Below, in pieces: positions 26,826 through 34,085 of a stretch of DNA of 64,000 nucleotides. Source of the DNA: Pandoraea aquatica (GTDB lineage Bacteria > Pseudomonadota > Gammaproteobacteria > Burkholderiales > Burkholderiaceae). A program made the translations under genes and the position numbers. The stretch lies in NCBI RefSeq assembly GCF_902459565.1, contig NZ_CABPSN010000001.1, positions 1,178,001 to 1,242,000 of the forward strand, in the 5' to 3' direction. Every line of letters starts with the position of its first letter. The first letter of the stretch is position 1. The notes under the pieces are model-generated. The model ran no database searches and was not told where the DNA came from. It worked only from the letters and a program-made list of their open reading frames with translations.

Positions 26826-27737
26826 CTACTGCGGTGCGCCGCCGGCTTGCATCGCCAGTTGCCGCTGAAGCTGCGCCGGCGTCATGGTCAGAATCAACGG
26901 ACACGATCCGCACAGCAACGCTTCGTCACATCGCGTGCCCTTCCCCGCCAACTGATAGCGCAGACAACACACGCGACGCGCACGCATCGGCGTGGGCATT
27001 GCAGTCGACGGTGGCGTGACGTAACGCACAGTGCGATAGAGCGGATTATCGGACGTTTGACCGAAACCGGCGTCGCCGTCGAACAGCCATGCGTAATCGC
27101 TGGCAGCACGTGCGCTCAGTGACGGCACCTTGCGCATCTCACCGACGATGAACTCCAGCAGATTGCCCGCGTTGCTCCAGAGCACGCGCGTCGAAACGCC
27201 CGCCGCCCGTTGCATCGCCGCCATTGCGGCAGGTAAATGCGCCTGAAGCAGCGACGCAAAACGCACCTGCGCGGTAGGTGGTTCCTCCATGACATCGCCT
27301 TCACCCGGCGGCGTCCAACTGGATTCGGGAAAGCGAACCTGCACGGGCAATCCACCGCGCAGCACGATGCCACATGCGTCCGGATCGAGCGTCAGCGCAC
27401 GACCATGCACGACGATAATTGCCAGCGCCGCCGGCGCCACAGCCCGGAAGTAGAACTTGCTCCACTGCGACATGAGCGCGCGCGGCTCGACGCCGGGCAC
27501 GAGGCGGCGAACGCCGTCGAACATGGCGGGCATGTGGCGATCGAGATCCGCCAGACCGATGACGGTATCGCCAGGGCGAAGGTCGTCCGGCACGCGCGCG
27601 CCGAAGGCCAGTCCGGCACACAGCGGCCCCAGCTCGGCGCGGACCGGCGCGGGCAGACTCGCCGCGAGATCGAACTGCGCTGCGCCCGGGATCCGTTGCG
27701 CGAGCCTATCGAGCCTGTCGGCTGCACGCTCACTCAT
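26826..27737 (-). CDS. FhuF-like siderophore-iron reductase
   Basis: 303 residues. The C-terminus carries a cysteine cluster, CC at the start of CCLRYQLAGKG, then a Cys and a CGSC motif, resembling the [2Fe-2S] site of FhuF-type ferric reductases (which have a CC-x10-C-x2-C pattern). The spacing here is longer, with one extra Cys, so the exact ligands are uncertain. FhuF proteins release iron from hydroxamate siderophores by reduction in the cytoplasm. The ATG at 27737 overlaps the thioesterase stop in an ATGA junction, so the two genes are coupled in the MbtH-thioesterase-reductase operon. This ties iron recovery to siderophore synthesis in one transcript. Confidence 0.85.
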   Translation of the reverse strand: MSERAADRLDRLAQRIPGAAQFDLAASLPAPVRAELGPLCAGLAFGARVPDDLRPGDTVIGLADLDRHMPAMFDGVRRLVPGVEPRALMSQWSKFYFRAVAPAALAIIVVHGRALTLDPDACGIVLRGGLPVQVRFPESSWTPPGEGDVMEEPPTAQVRFASLLQAHLPAAMAAMQRAAGVSTRVLWSNAGNLLEFIVGEMRKVPSLSARAASDYAWLFDGDAGFGQTSDNPLYRTVRYVTPPSTAMPTPMRARRVCCLRYQLAGKGTRCDEALLCGSCPLILTMTPAQLQRQLAMQAGGAPQ

Positions 27738-28495
27738 CGCGCCGCCGCCAAAGCGCGCGACGCGTGCGGTGCATGCATCGCCGGAGCCAGCCCGTTGGCA
27801 ATGACCGCCAGCAGATGAGCGGGATCGTCGCGCACGAAGAAGTGGTCGCCGTCGAAGTCGGTGCGCGTATAGCTGCCGGTCGTCTCGCCACGCCAGTCGT
27901 CAAGGACTTCCGGTGCGAACGCATCGCGGCGTCCGGCCAACGCATGAATCGGCATGGACAGCGGCGCGCGCACCTGCGGCGACGGACGCCGGTAATGTCC
28001 GCACAGTTGGAAATCCGCCTTGATGACCGGCAGTACCATCGCCATCAGCTCAGGCTCGGCGAGCAGCGCTTCGGGCGTGCCGCCGAGCGCACGCATCTCG
28101 GCCAGCACCTCGGCGTCGTCGCGCAACGCGGCGTAGCGACTGTCATCACGCGTGGCGGGCGGACGGCTCGCGGCAACGAACAGCGCCGCCGGCGAACAAC
28201 CCCGCGCATGCAGGCGATGCGCGATCTCGAACGCCAGCAGACCGCCGAGGCTGTGACCGAACAACGCGAAGCGCGTGCCTGACGTCACGTGCTGCGCAAG
28301 ACACTCCTCGGTCAGTTGGTCCGCCAGCATGTGCGGGTCGTGTTGCAACGGTTCGTGATGACGCGTACCGCGCCCCGGCAGTTCGAGCGGGCGCACCGCC
28401 AGCCATGACGGCGCGGCCTGCGCCCAGCGCGCATATACCGTAGCACTTCCCCCTGCGCAGGGCAGGCACAGCAGGCGACAGGCCTCAAACGCCAT
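27734..28495 (-). CDS. Type II thioesterase (alpha/beta hydrolase) of the NRPS system
   Basis: About 253 residues. The catalytic Ser sits in FGHSLGG, and a late Asp-His pair is visible in FDGDHFFV, as in external (type II) thioesterases that clear mis-loaded or stalled acyl groups from NRPS carrier domains. The N-terminal RLLCLPCAGGSA resembles the usual LxCxPxAGG start of the family. I chose the ATG at 28495 on family length; a GTG at 28507 is also in frame. Either start overlaps the end of the MbtH-like gene in another frame. It might instead be a release thioesterase, but no integrated thioesterase is visible in the two complete NRPSs to compare. Confidence 0.9.
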   Translation of the reverse strand: MAFEACRLLCLPCAGGSATVYARWAQAAPSWLAVRPLELPGRGTRHHEPLQHDPHMLADQLTEECLAQHVTSGTRFALFGHSLGGLLAFEIAHRLHARGCSPAALFVAASRPPATRDDSRYAALRDDAEVLAEMRALGGTPEALLAEPELMAMVLPVIKADFQLCGHYRRPSPQVRAPLSMPIHALAGRRDAFAPEVLDDWRGETTGSYTRTDFDGDHFFVRDDPAHLLAVIANGLAPAMHAPHASRALAAAR

Positions 28496-28712
28496 TGCGT
28501 CCGTCACCCTGCGTGGCCAGATGTTCGCGCAGGCTGCGCGGGCGCATGTCCGTCCAGACCGACTCGATATGGGCCAGACACGTCGCCTTGTTGCCGGTCA
28601 CCCCGACTTCGCGCCAGCCAGCGGGCACCGGCCGGTAGTCCGGCCAGATGGCGTATTGCTCTTCGTCGTTGATGACCACACGGAACACGCCATTCTCGTC
28701 GTCGAAACTCAT
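28485..28712 (-). CDS. MbtH-like protein
   Basis: 75 residues. It shows the family pattern: N-terminal SFDDENGVFRVVINDEEQY, then SxWP-like YAIWPDYRPVPAGW, and the C-terminal VWTDMRPRSLREH. MbtH-like proteins bind NRPS adenylation domains and are needed for their folding or activity. GGAGT lies just upstream of the ATG. It is the first gene of a minus-strand operon with the thioesterase and the ferric reductase, behind the promoter-like site at 28790-28814. Confidence 0.97.
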   Translation of the reverse strand: MSFDDENGVFRVVINDEEQYAIWPDYRPVPAGWREVGVTGNKATCLAHIESVWTDMRPRSLREHLATQGDGRNGV

Positions 28713-28789
28713 CGATTACTCCTGTAAGCGTCCAGCCTGCCGGGGGCAAAGGCCGCGAGGGCACGGTGTGCGCCCTCCTCTGGCTGAAA

Positions 28790-28814
28790 GACGGTCCAGC
28801 GCCGGCGCAATTTA
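28790..28814 (-). promoter_or_regulatory. OrbS/PvdS-type promoter for the MbtH operon
   Basis: On the minus strand, TAAAT (28814-28810), 16 bases, then CGTC (28793-28790): a perfect match to the iron-starvation sigma pattern. The TAA of the -35 element is also the stop codon of the upstream phosphopantetheinyl transferase gene. The site lies about 80 bases before the mbtH-like start. Confidence 0.72.
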
Positions 28815-29564
28815 CCCAATTTTCCCCTGTTGCAGCCAGGCCAACGCCGCCGAATAGCCCGGTGGCGCGGGCAACAGACGCAGTTCCAGCCCGCGCAACG
28901 CTTCGGCCAGCGCCGGGTCGTCCGCCCGCCAGGGAATCGGGCATCCGGCTGTGGCCGAGGGCATTGCCGCGTCGAATTTGCCTTCGACCGCCGACACCGC
29001 GCGCGCGACCGCGTCCACGTCCACGCTCAGCGCCGTGAGGCTGTCCTGCAACCCGGTGCCGAGCGCCTTGAAAATCGCCTCCTTGAGGCTCCAGACCCAA
29101 TGGAATATCTCGTCCGCACGCGGCCCATGCCCCGACAGCGTGAAACTCAGCATCAGCAAGGCACGCTGTTCCTCCGCATGCAGGCAGACGTCCCACGACG
29201 AACGCGGCTCGGCAAGGGCGTCCAGTCGCTCGATATCCACGCCGACGCGCACGTCGGACGAGTAGGCCAGCAGCCCCCAATGGCCGGAATGACTGACGTT
29301 GAAGTCCGGTGGCCCGCCTCCGGCCAGACGGGGACGGCCCTGCGCGTCGGCCTCGAACGCCACCCGATCCGGCGGCACCCCCAACTCGCGGCCCAGCACG
29401 TCGCGCAACGTGGCCCGGACCACCGCGAAGCGCGCCCGGTCCTCCCCTTTGTGCAGCGCACCGAGCCGGAAATGCTCGTCCGCAGACAACCGCGAAGCCA
29501 GGCGCGCCAGGGCGCTCGAAGCCTCAGTAATCCTGATGAATTGCAAAGCTAAGCTCATTGGCAT
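28812..29564 (-). CDS. 4'-phosphopantetheinyl transferase, Sfp type
   Basis: About 250 residues. Two signatures of the Sfp family are visible: the Mg-binding GVDIERLD motif and the later WSLKEAIFKALG motif; NVSHSGHW is the usual His-containing substrate-site segment. It converts apo carrier domains of the NRPSs to the active holo form with coenzyme A. The start is uncertain. The ATG at 29564 puts the domain's first strand (LALQFIRI) near the N-terminus, as in the family; ATGs at 29558 and 29597 are also in frame. It is separated from the downstream MbtH operon only by that operon's promoter. It diverges from the sigma factor gene across a Fur-like box, so direct iron repression is likely. Confidence 0.93.
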   Translation of the reverse strand: MPMSLALQFIRITEASSALARLASRLSADEHFRLGALHKGEDRARFAVVRATLRDVLGRELGVPPDRVAFEADAQGRPRLAGGGPPDFNVSHSGHWGLLAYSSDVRVGVDIERLDALAEPRSSWDVCLHAEEQRALLMLSFTLSGHGPRADEIFHWVWSLKEAIFKALGTGLQDSLTALSVDVDAVARAVSAVEGKFDAAMPSATAGCPIPWRADDPALAEALRGLELRLLPAPPGYSAALAWLQQGKIG

Positions 29565-29617
29565 AACGAAATGACACGCTCCCCAATCGGTCGACATCTT
29601 GCATATCAAAATATCAA

Positions 29618-29646
29618 TTGCAAACCATTCTCATTTTCACTATCGT
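29618..29646 (+). promoter_or_regulatory. Sigma-70-like promoter overlapped by a Fur box
   Basis: TTGCAA (29618-29623), 17 bases, TATCGT (29641-29646) fits a housekeeping promoter reading toward the sigma factor gene. The spacer coincides with a Fur-box-like 19-mer at 29620-29638; read on the minus strand it is GAAAATGAGAATGGTTTGC, about 13 of 19 matches to the E. coli consensus. Fur-iron binding here would block the sigma promoter and probably the divergent transferase gene, as for PvdS/OrbS. Confidence 0.55.
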
Positions 29647-29850
29647 TTACACCAAATTTACCGCAACCCCTGTAGAAAGTGGTAGCCCCACGGCCTGTCA
29701 GGGCGCGGCAACAGAAGTTCTGCAGTCCTGTCTTTTCTCCCTGCACCGTTGTGTCGGAGCGCGCCGCGTGCGCCGTTCCCGGCGGCGTTCGTCCTTCGTT
29801 TTGTCATCCGACTGCGTTCGTGCTCCTCAAAGGGTGCCGCAGTGTGGTCC

Positions 29851-29873
29851 CAAAGCGACAGTGCGTCGCTTTG
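29851..29873 (+). other. Perfect hairpin in the sigma factor leader
   Basis: CAAAGCGAC (29851-29859) pairs with GTCGCTTTG (29865-29873) around a 5-base loop. It ends 41 bases before the sigma start codon and is not followed by a U-tract, so it is not a simple terminator. It could be an operator or an RNA element acting on translation; nothing in the sequence decides which. Confidence 0.4.
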
Positions 29874-29914
29874 TCACACAGAGGTGCGTTCGATGCCGAT
29901 TTGGAGGCAAAAGC

Positions 29915-30487
29915 ATGAGCGAGCAGTTGAGTTACGCCGGGTGCCCCGGCTGGACGCCAATGGGCGCCGACACGGAGGACGGTCTCGTCGGCCAGATCTT
30001 CGTGACGCACCGGCGGGCGCTGGTGGGACTGGCGATGCGCATTCTCGGATGCCCCTGCCGTGCCGAAGACGTCGTGCAGGACGCCTACATCAAGCTGTGC
30101 GACGCCCGTAGCGCCTGCCCGGTCCGGCATCCGGCCAGCTATGTGATGCAAGTCGTGCGTAATCTGGCGTTAGACGGCTACCGCCGTCAGCAGATCGAGA
30201 ATCGGGTGTTTACGGTGGAAGACGAAGCCATCGACATGCCCGATCGTGCCGCCTCGCCGGAGGCGCAGGTCACAGCGCGTCAGATGATCGGCGGCATGCT
30301 CGACCGGCTCAAGACACTGCCCGAGCGCACTCGCACGGTATTCGAGATGTATTACTTCCAGGATTGCACGCAGCGCGAGATCGCCCAGTCGCTGGGGGTC
30401 TCCACAACGCTCGTGAACTTCATGATGCAGGACGCCCGTCAGGCGCTCACACCGTGGATCAGCGGCACGACCGAAGAGCCTGCATGA
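29915..30487 (+). CDS. Iron-starvation ECF sigma factor (OrbS/PvdS-like)
   Basis: 190 residues. Region 2 is visible in CRAEDVVQDAYIKL and the following VMQVVRNLALDGYRRQQ. Region 4 is the helix-turn-helix CTQREIAQSLGVSTTLVNF, after LPERTRTVFEMYYFQ. Sequence type and position match the sigma factors that activate ornibactin, malleobactin and pyoverdine genes. The start at 29915 is set by GGAGG 7-8 bases upstream; the reading frame stays open far upstream but without a better start. No anti-sigma gene is adjacent, as for OrbS. Its own promoter carries a Fur-like box. It most likely drives the three TAAA-N17-CGTC-type promoters in this locus. Confidence 0.93.
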   Translation: MSEQLSYAGCPGWTPMGADTEDGLVGQIFVTHRRALVGLAMRILGCPCRAEDVVQDAYIKLCDARSACPVRHPASYVMQVVRNLALDGYRRQQIENRVFTVEDEAIDMPDRAASPEAQVTARQMIGGMLDRLKTLPERTRTVFEMYYFQDCTQREIAQSLGVSTTLVNFMMQDARQALTPWISGTTEEPA

Positions 30488-30531
30488 GCGGCGACGCCAC
30501 TGCGTCACCGCGTCACTGAACCGCTAACCCG

Positions 30532-31632
30532 CTAGCGCAGCAGGACCCCGTCGAAGCCGACGTCGATATCGGCAATCACGATCCGGTCCTTCCCCGAGCG
30601 CTTGGCGGTGTACAAGGCGTGGTCGGCCATCGCCAGCCACGCAGTGGGCGACACCAGATTCACGGTGTAATTCGCCACGCCCGCGCTCAACGTCACGGCG
30701 CGCACCGAATCCAGCCCCTCGGTGGCGTTCGAAAACACCGCACACACCTTCTCCAGCTTCCGGCGTGCCTTCTCGGCGGATTGTCCGTCGAACAATACAC
30801 AGAACTCGTCGCCGCCATAGCGGCCGCTCACGTCGTGACTGCCCAGCTCGGTCGCCAGCACGTCGGAGAGAATCCGGATTAGCGAGTCGCCCTGAAGATG
30901 ACCGTGCAGGTCGTTGATTTCCTTGAACCCGTCGATGTCGATGAGCGCGATGCTCGCGGTCCCCGTGCGTCCAAGCCGCTTCTCGGCGAAACAACTCGTG
31001 AGCGCGCGCATCCATGAACGGCGGTTGAGCAGCGACGTCAGGTCGTCCTGATCGCTGATCCGGCGCAGCGCCCGCTCGCTCTTCGAGAGCCGCTTCGCCA
31101 GACGATAGCTCGTGAGGCCGACCAGTGTGGGATAGATCAGCAACAAAGGCAGGCTCGCGACCAGTTCCGAGAAAGGAATGTCCGTTCGGATCGTGAAGCC
31201 CAGCACCGTGCCCGTCAGAATGCCGCCCACCAGCATGGCCAGAATGCCGTCGCGCAACAACCGGTATCCGCCGGCCGACGCGTTGTGCATCAGCAGCACC
31301 GAGACGAGCACGGCGGACGGCACGCCGCTGACATGCATCGCCACCACCCAGCCGCCGCCGAAGGCCGAGTCGCACAGCAGATTTCGGCGCTCGGCCGACA
31401 CCGGATCGGCCGAGGACATGGCGATGGCGTGCGCGAACGCCGGCCAGAGAAACGCGTTGAGCGCCCAGATCCCGTAACCGAAATGCGAAGCGCCCGCGTG
31501 CCGGATGGCCGTGAACACGGCGATGGCGCTCAGCGCGCATCCCAGACTGCGCAGCCCCAGTACACGACGAGAGAAGTCCCGCCCCTTCTGGGCTTGGGAT
31601 CGCGTGATCTGCTCGCTCGATGGATCCGTCAT
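30532..31632 (-). CDS. Diguanylate cyclase, MASE2-GGDEF (AdrA/DgcC-like)
   Basis: 366 residues from the chosen ATG at 31632. The N-terminal half is a MASE2 membrane sensor: FSRRVLGLRSLG is followed by about five hydrophobic segments and the family-like stretches SAERRNLLCDSAFGG and PTLVGLTSYRLAKR. The C-terminal half is a GGDEF domain with an intact active site, RYGGDEFCVLF, after DDLTSLLNRRSW. The inhibitory RxxD site normally five residues upstream of GGDEF is absent (GSHD instead), so product inhibition may be missing. It makes cyclic di-GMP, which usually favours biofilm. The gene converges on the sigma factor gene with a 44-base gap and no evident terminator. An alternative ATG at 31704 would add 24 residues. 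Confidence 0.92.
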   Translation of the reverse strand: MTDPSSEQITRSQAQKGRDFSRRVLGLRSLGCALSAIAVFTAIRHAGASHFGYGIWALNAFLWPAFAHAIAMSSADPVSAERRNLLCDSAFGGGWVVAMHVSGVPSAVLVSVLLMHNASAGGYRLLRDGILAMLVGGILTGTVLGFTIRTDIPFSELVASLPLLLIYPTLVGLTSYRLAKRLSKSERALRRISDQDDLTSLLNRRSWMRALTSCFAEKRLGRTGTASIALIDIDGFKEINDLHGHLQGDSLIRILSDVLATELGSHDVSGRYGGDEFCVLFDGQSAEKARRKLEKVCAVFSNATEGLDSVRAVTLSAGVANYTVNLVSPTAWLAMADHALYTAKRSGKDRIVIADIDVGFDGVLLR

Positions 31633-31824
31633 GTCGCCAACGTCTGGGCGGTTGGAGGTGAAAGTGCGGTGAACAATTACGGAGGGGGCTTTGACTTGCT
31701 GCATGCAACCTGCCGACCCGCGCATTATGCCTGCGCGGCTCCGCTTCCAGACGCGCATGGGGATCAATCCACAGACGCAACAAATTCACCAATGCGTTGA
31801 CTTCTGCTCGATCATCGCCCCAAG

Positions 31825-31854
31825 AAAAAAGGCCCGCAACGACTGGCGGGCCTT
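31825..31854 (-). terminator. Intrinsic terminator of the catabolic operon
   Basis: A 9-base-pair stem AAGGCCCGC/GCGGGCCTT (31829-31837 with 31846-31854) has an 8-base loop. Read leftward it ends in a run of T residues (31830-31825). It lies about 65 bases past the RidA-family stop codon and closes that operon. Confidence 0.85.
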
Positions 31855-31883
31855 CGTCCTGCACGCGGTACGGTCAGCCGCGA

Positions 31884-31925
31884 ACTTTCAGCTTCGGACT
31901 TTCAACTTCGGACGTTCAACTTACT
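31884..31925. repeat. Three tandem imperfect 14-base repeats
   Basis: Units at 31884-31897, 31898-31911 and 31912-31925 share the pattern ACTTTCAACTTCGG with one to a few changes. The third unit overlaps the stop codon of the RidA-family gene. The repeats lie between that gene and its terminator. Confidence 0.75.
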
Positions 31926-32277
31926 TCGCTGCCGCGATCACGGCGATTTCGACGAGCAGGTCGGGCGCAGCCAGACGCGACTCCACGGTTGCGCGCGTCG
32001 GCGTGTTGCCGGGGCTCGTCCACGCGTCCCACACGGCGTTCATGCCTGCGAAATCCGACTCGATGTCCTTGAGCCACACCTGCGCCGACAGCAGACGCGA
32101 CTTGTCGATGCCGGCGTCCTTCAGATAGCCGTCGATCTTGGCCAGCACCTGCTGCGTCTGACCGGTGATGTCCTGGCTGCGGTCGTCGGCCGTCTGGCCG
32201 CCGATGTACACCGTTCCGTTATGCACCACGACACGGCTCATCCGTGCATTCGTGTGATGGCGTTGAATGTCGCTCAT
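31921..32277 (-). CDS. RidA/YjgF/UK114-family enamine/imine deaminase
   Basis: 118 residues, the normal size of the family. The C-terminal RATVESRLAAPDLLVEI contains the conserved Arg and Glu of the RidA active site, and YIGGQTADD is the usual N-terminal glycine turn. RidA proteins hydrolyse reactive imines or enamines to ketones plus ammonia. This is the last gene of the operon that also encodes a three-part amine/amino-acid oxidase, whose product would be an imine, so a role in finishing that oxidation is likely. It starts 69 bases after the large oxidase subunit and is followed by a terminator. Confidence 0.93.
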   Translation of the reverse strand: MSDIQRHHTNARMSRVVVHNGTVYIGGQTADDRSQDITGQTQQVLAKIDGYLKDAGIDKSRLLSAQVWLKDIESDFAGMNAVWDAWTSPGNTPTRATVESRLAAPDLLVEIAVIAAAK

Positions 32278-32346
32278 TAATACGTCTCCAAAAAGGAATG
32301 AGAAGCGGAATAAAAAGGAGCAGGCGAGCGGCGCAAGCCATCTCGC

Positions 32347-33780
32347 CTACTTGGGGAAACCTGCTCGTTCGCTCAGGAATTCGGGGGCAACGACCGCCGA
32401 CGCGAGTTCGCCCAGTGTCACCGGCTTGATCGGCGGACGGATACGGTAGTAGCCGACTTCCGGCACCGCGCAACCTTGCGCCTGCGCCAGCAGCTCGGCG
32501 ACGGTCATGCCGCAGAAGCGCCCCTGACACGGGCCCATGCCACAACGCGAGAAGCTCTTGGTCTGGTTCGGGCCGACGCAGCCCAGTCCGGCCATGCGAC
32601 GCACGTCGCCCGCCGTCACCTCCTCGCAACGGCACACGATGGTGCTGTCGTCGGCCGGGGCGCGAAAGCCGTCCGCCGGTCGGTAAAGCGCGTCCAGGAA
32701 CGGACGAATCGATGTGTGCGACGCCAGCTCGCGGCGCAGCGACAGTGCACGCGAATCCCGCTTCGCGGTGTCGAGCTTGCCAAGCATCGTGGCAGCCTGC
32801 GTGGCCGCAAGACGCCCCGACGGATCAGCGGCCAACGCACCGCCGATGCCCGCACCGTCGCCCGCGACGAAAATGCCGGGCACGCTCGTCTCGCCCCATG
32901 CGTCGGTCTTCGGCCGCCAGCACAGCTGCGCGTCGTCCCAAACATGCTCGCAACCGATCGAGCGCGTGACCTGCGTGTTCGGAATCACGCCCTGATGCAG
33001 CAGCACCAGCGCCGTATCGATACGTTGTGTCTTGCCGTCCACGATGTATTCGATGGCCTCGGCCTGCGTCGCGCCGAGTACGCGCAGCGACGTCACATGC
33101 TTCACGTGCTGCACGCCCGCCGCACGAATCGCACGCAGCAGCCTGAGGCCCTTCATCAGATAGGACGGGGCACGCAACGCCCCGCCCGCATGACGCAGCG
33201 CCTCCCGACGTGCCCCCGGCTCGGCAGTGTCGAGAATCGCGCGCACCGGCACACCGGCGTTGATCAGTTGCCATGCGAACAGATACAGCAGCGGTCCGCA
33301 TCCGGCCAGCACTGCGGGTGTGTCCGGCACGAGCGCTGAGGCCTTGAGCAACGTCTGCGCGGCCCCCACGCCCATCACGCCGGGCAACGTCCACCCCGGA
33401 ATCGGGAACGGGCGCTCCTGCGCACCGCTGGCCAGCACGATGGCCCCGGCTTCGATCTGCAACGTCCCGCCGCCCGCGCTCTGCCGCGTGACGGAAACAC
33501 GCTTGTCGGTGCTGATCTGCCACGCGAGTGTTTGCGGCCAATAGGCGATGCCCGCCTCGGTGAACGCATCGACCAACGCACGCCCGCGCAGATAGTCCGG
33601 TCCGAGCACGCCCGGATCGGCCAGCGGAGAACGGCTCACGCTACGGTAAATCTGCCCGCCGGGCAGGGTGTTTTCATCGACGACCAGCGGCGTCAGGCCA
33701 TGACGCTTCGCTTCGAGCGCCGCCGCGAGTCCCGCAGGACCGGCACCGACGACCAACAAATCCACACGCATCGAACTCAT
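32347..33780 (-). CDS. FAD/NAD(P)-dependent oxidoreductase, HcnB/opine-oxidase subunit A-like
   Basis: 477 residues. The N-terminus has a dinucleotide-binding VVGAGPAGLAAALEA. ASGAQERPFPIPGW is typical of the HcnB/OoxA group, and VAGDGAGIGGA binds FAD. The C-terminus carries a BFD-like [2Fe-2S] domain with VCRCEE and a later CGMGPCQGRFC. In this family the protein pairs with a small ferredoxin-like subunit and a DAO-type subunit to oxidise opines, glycine or hydroxyproline-like amino compounds. The ATG at 33780 has GGAG 6 bases upstream and overlaps the stop of the small subunit (ATGA junction). The substrate is not evident; ABC importer genes in the same operon suggest an exogenous amino compound. 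Confidence 0.92.
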   Translation of the reverse strand: MSSMRVDLLVVGAGPAGLAAALEAKRHGLTPLVVDENTLPGGQIYRSVSRSPLADPGVLGPDYLRGRALVDAFTEAGIAYWPQTLAWQISTDKRVSVTRQSAGGGTLQIEAGAIVLASGAQERPFPIPGWTLPGVMGVGAAQTLLKASALVPDTPAVLAGCGPLLYLFAWQLINAGVPVRAILDTAEPGARREALRHAGGALRAPSYLMKGLRLLRAIRAAGVQHVKHVTSLRVLGATQAEAIEYIVDGKTQRIDTALVLLHQGVIPNTQVTRSIGCEHVWDDAQLCWRPKTDAWGETSVPGIFVAGDGAGIGGALAADPSGRLAATQAATMLGKLDTAKRDSRALSLRRELASHTSIRPFLDALYRPADGFRAPADDSTIVCRCEEVTAGDVRRMAGLGCVGPNQTKSFSRCGMGPCQGRFCGMTVAELLAQAQGCAVPEVGYYRIRPPIKPVTLGELASAVVAPEFLSERAGFPK

Positions 33781-34085
33781 GCCACACTCCTTGCGCCGTC
33801 CATGCGACGCACTTGCATCCCCTCGCGCACGGGCGTCATGCAGCCCTGCCGGTTCGGGACACCGTCGATCTCCACGAGACAATCGAAGCACACACCCATC
33901 ATGCAGAACGGTGCGCGCTCGCTGCCCGTCACGGGCGTGGTGCGGCACGCCGTCACGCCCGAAAAGAGCAAGGCGGCCGCCACGTTCATATCCGTGGGCA
34001 CATCGACCGGCATATCGTCGATGAACATCCGCACCGTCGCGCCATCCTTGCGCGCCAGCGACTTAAGCAGCGAAACGTTTGGCAT
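33777..34085 (-). CDS. [2Fe-2S] small subunit, HcnA/opine-oxidase-like
   Basis: 102 residues. It contains the ferredoxin-like ligand set CMMGVCFDC plus a Cys 11 residues later (QGCMTPVREGM), typical of HcnA-type subunits that pass electrons between the flavin subunits. The ATG at 34085 was chosen because it gives the normal family length, although its ribosome-binding site is poor. The gene starts inside the end of the DAO-type subunit gene (23-base overlap) and ends inside the start of the HcnB-like gene, so translation of all three is probably coupled. Confidence 0.9.
   Translation of the reverse strand: MPNVSLLKSLARKDGATVRMFIDDMPVDVPTDMNVAAALLFSGVTACRTTPVTGSERAPFCMMGVCFDCLVEIDGVPNRQGCMTPVREGMQVRRMDGARSVA

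Larger units (their letters stand above)
29565..29914. other. Divergent intergenic region: Fur box-like site and long sigma-factor leader
   Basis: The right side of this 350-base gap is an unusually long leader (about 260 bases) before the sigma factor start codon. It contains a promoter with a Fur-like box at 29618-29646 and a perfect 9-base-pair hairpin at 29851-29873. I see no credible small gene in it. Confidence 0.5.

Noticed and set aside
30524-31864. Second long frame on the same strand over the diguanylate cyclase gene
   Set aside because: The competing frame encodes an intact MASE2-GGDEF protein; this one is an Arg-rich shadow.
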